Shown here one piece after another: positions 62,899 to 64,000 of a DNA stretch of 64,000 nucleotides. Under the pieces are notes generated by a model that was given only the letters and a program-made list of their open reading frames with translations, did no database searches and was not told where the DNA came from. The translations under genes were made by a program, and so were the position numbers. Each line of letters opens with the position of its first letter. The stretch's first letter is position 1. This DNA is from Bacteroidota bacterium (GTDB taxonomy: Bacteria > Bacteroidota > Bacteroidia > Bacteroidales > JAAUTT01). Location of the stretch: contig JAUZOO010000007.1 in assembly GCA_030706405.1 (NCBI GenBank), positions 1 through 64,000 of the forward strand, written 5' to 3'.

Positions 62899-62995
62899 AT
62901 TGTTAGGATAACCCGGATTAGTGTGCTATTCTTTATTTTGAGAAATACCCTTTTTTGTTGGTGTTATCTTGCTAGAGAATATTTATGTTTGTGAC

Positions 62996-64000
62996 ATGAG
63001 ACTATATACTATTGCTTTACTACTGTTACTATCTGTTACTTCTGTATTTACGCAACCTTTGTGCGAAATTAATCAGTATTCGTTGGATGAAGGATTCCTT
63101 CAAAGCGAGGTGACTGATATTCTTCAAGATAAGAAGGGCCTGATTTGGATTAGTACACGAAACGGCTTGTCTCAGTTTGATGGTTATACATTCCGGAATT
63201 ATAAGTCTTTTCCGGGGGATGGGAGTCCTGTGTTAGACAATCGAATAAATGCGATTGTTGAAAATGCAGAGGGTGATATATGGTGTAGGAGCCAGAGTCG
63301 CAGGGCATATTTATTTGACGTTAGGACAAAAATATTTATTGATGTTTTAAATCCAATAGAGCAGAAAACAAAGCAGGTTCATAGTGTGGAACGGGTATAT
63401 TCACTAAAAAAGGGAGTTGCCTGGATCTGCTGTCACGATGCTTGTTGTTTCAGAGTGGAAGATGCTTTATGTAAAACGGGCAGGGGTATAACTACTAATG
63501 GGGCTAGTGTCAATAAGATAAAGGGAAAAGCTATTTACGATGTAAATCAGGATGAGGAAGGAGATGAATGGGTGTTGACCGATAACGGTGTTTCTATTAT
63601 AGGTCGAAAGCATTTCAAAAATAATACCCCATTTTCTTATTTTACTGAGACGAGAAAATATATATGGCTGGCCAGTAAAGGTGGTTCTTTGGTAAAATAC
63701 AATCCTAAGACAGAAAAAATCGATTTCATACCGCTGCCTTCTGATGTGCGAACGATATATATGTTGGATACATTGAATAACGAAACATTAGCTGTCGGAA
63801 CTGATGCCGGTTTAATCCTGATTAATACAGGAACACTCAAGTTTAGTCAGATTAATGTGAAAACATCTCCTTCTTCTTTAAACGAAGTGTTTTCGGTTTT
63901 TGAGGATCATATTGGGGATTTGTGGATGTCTAACCGACAAGCAGGGATTTTGCATTATCGGAAAAGTGATGGGAAAGTTTTGTTTCTACAGTCTCCAGAA
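62996..64000 (+). CDS. Two-component propeller sensor (HTCS-like), N-terminal part only
   Basis: An open frame of 335 codons runs from the ATG at 62996 to the window edge. A signal peptide (MRLYTIALLLLLSVTSVF) precedes INQYSLDEGFLQSEVTDILQ and DKKGLIWISTRNGLSQFDGY, the hallmark of the Reg_prop beta-propeller repeats of hybrid two-component systems or propeller-GGDEF/SpoIIE sensors. Further repeats are visible (NAEGDIWCRS, DEEGDEWVLTDNGVSIIG, FEDHIGDLWMSNRQAGILHY). The output domain lies outside the window. A TATGTTTG box ends only four bases before the ATG, so the mRNA leader could be extremely short if that box is used. Confidence 0.85.
   Translation, partial: MRLYTIALLLLLSVTSVFTQPLCEINQYSLDEGFLQSEVTDILQDKKGLIWISTRNGLSQFDGYTFRNYKSFPGDGSPVLDNRINAIVENAEGDIWCRSQSRRAYLFDVRTKIFIDVLNPIEQKTKQVHSVERVYSLKKGVAWICCHDACCFRVEDALCKTGRGITTNGASVNKIKGKAIYDVNQDEEGDEWVLTDNGVSIIGRKHFKNNTPFSYFTETRKYIWLASKGGSLVKYNPKTEKIDFIPLPSDVRTIYMLDTLNNETLAVGTDAGLILINTGTLKFSQINVKTSPSSLNEVFSVFEDHIGDLWMSNRQAGILHYRKSDGKVLFLQSPE

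Overview
The window reads as a chromosomal segment of a Bacteroidota bacterium, most likely Bacteroidales or Marinilabiliales-like. The support is a SusC/SusD pair with an ECF sigma factor and a FecR anti-sigma factor, a 2453-residue SprA (type IX secretion translocon) between ruvA and gcvH, an S16 with a long charged tail, TAnnTTTG-type -7 promoter boxes, and the near absence of Shine-Dalgarno sequences. No rRNA, tRNA, CRISPR array, transposase or integrase was seen. 46 protein genes are called; two run off the window ends.

Layout. 0-1 kb: 5' part of a secreted repeat/coiled-coil protein with tail-fibre-like motifs. 1.9-4.5 kb: LiaF-like membrane protein, LytS-type kinase and LytTR regulator. 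4.7-9.1 kb: a large GT-C type membrane glycosyltransferase and, divergently, a porin-like secreted protein. 9.1-11.5 kb: a gene-poor patch with one unknown secreted protein, two repeat families and many hairpins. 11.5-13 kb: ECF sigma and putative anti-sigma, divergent from a small membrane protein; both sides carry the same ECF-type promoter pattern. 13.2-17.3 kb: UroD-fold methyltransferase-like protein, hexuronate-type MFS carrier, ICMT-like protein and two small secreted proteins. 17.3-28.8 kb: a polysaccharide utilisation locus on the minus strand (ECF sigma, FecR, SusC, SusD, GH35, GH2). 29.2-38.9 kb: ruvA, sprA, gcvH and a lipoprotein aldose 1-epimerase. 39.1-53.2 kb: one long minus-strand run of signalling genes. 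53.4-59.5 kb: GH1 beta-glucosidase, AlbA_2 protein and two DUF3857/transglutaminase-fold proteins. 59.7-62.8 kb: tsaC, a DUF2807 lipoprotein, rimM, rpsP and a VOC protein. 63-64 kb: start of a propeller-type sensor.

The most unusual locus is the 39-53 kb run. In transcription order it holds CheR, a GAF/PAS membrane sensor with no output domain, a second CheR with a degraded SAM motif, a CheB methylesterase domain, a membrane GAF protein, and a SiaA-like PP2C phosphatase with GAF and PAS domains. A SiaB-like kinase and a SiaC-like phosphoprotein with its Thr68 follow, and then a TerB-like/ABCG fusion transporter, a lipoprotein and a secreted protein. It looks like a SiaABC partner switch with no SiaD cyclase, combined with chemotaxis-type modification enzymes but no receptor, CheA or CheW. 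The output may be the transporter, a distant protein or something undescribed.

The sugar genes form a plausible set: the PUL imports and cuts beta-galactoside/beta-glucuronide glycans, while the MFS carrier, the GH1 enzyme and the aldose epimerase could handle released sugars. This link is inferred from content only.
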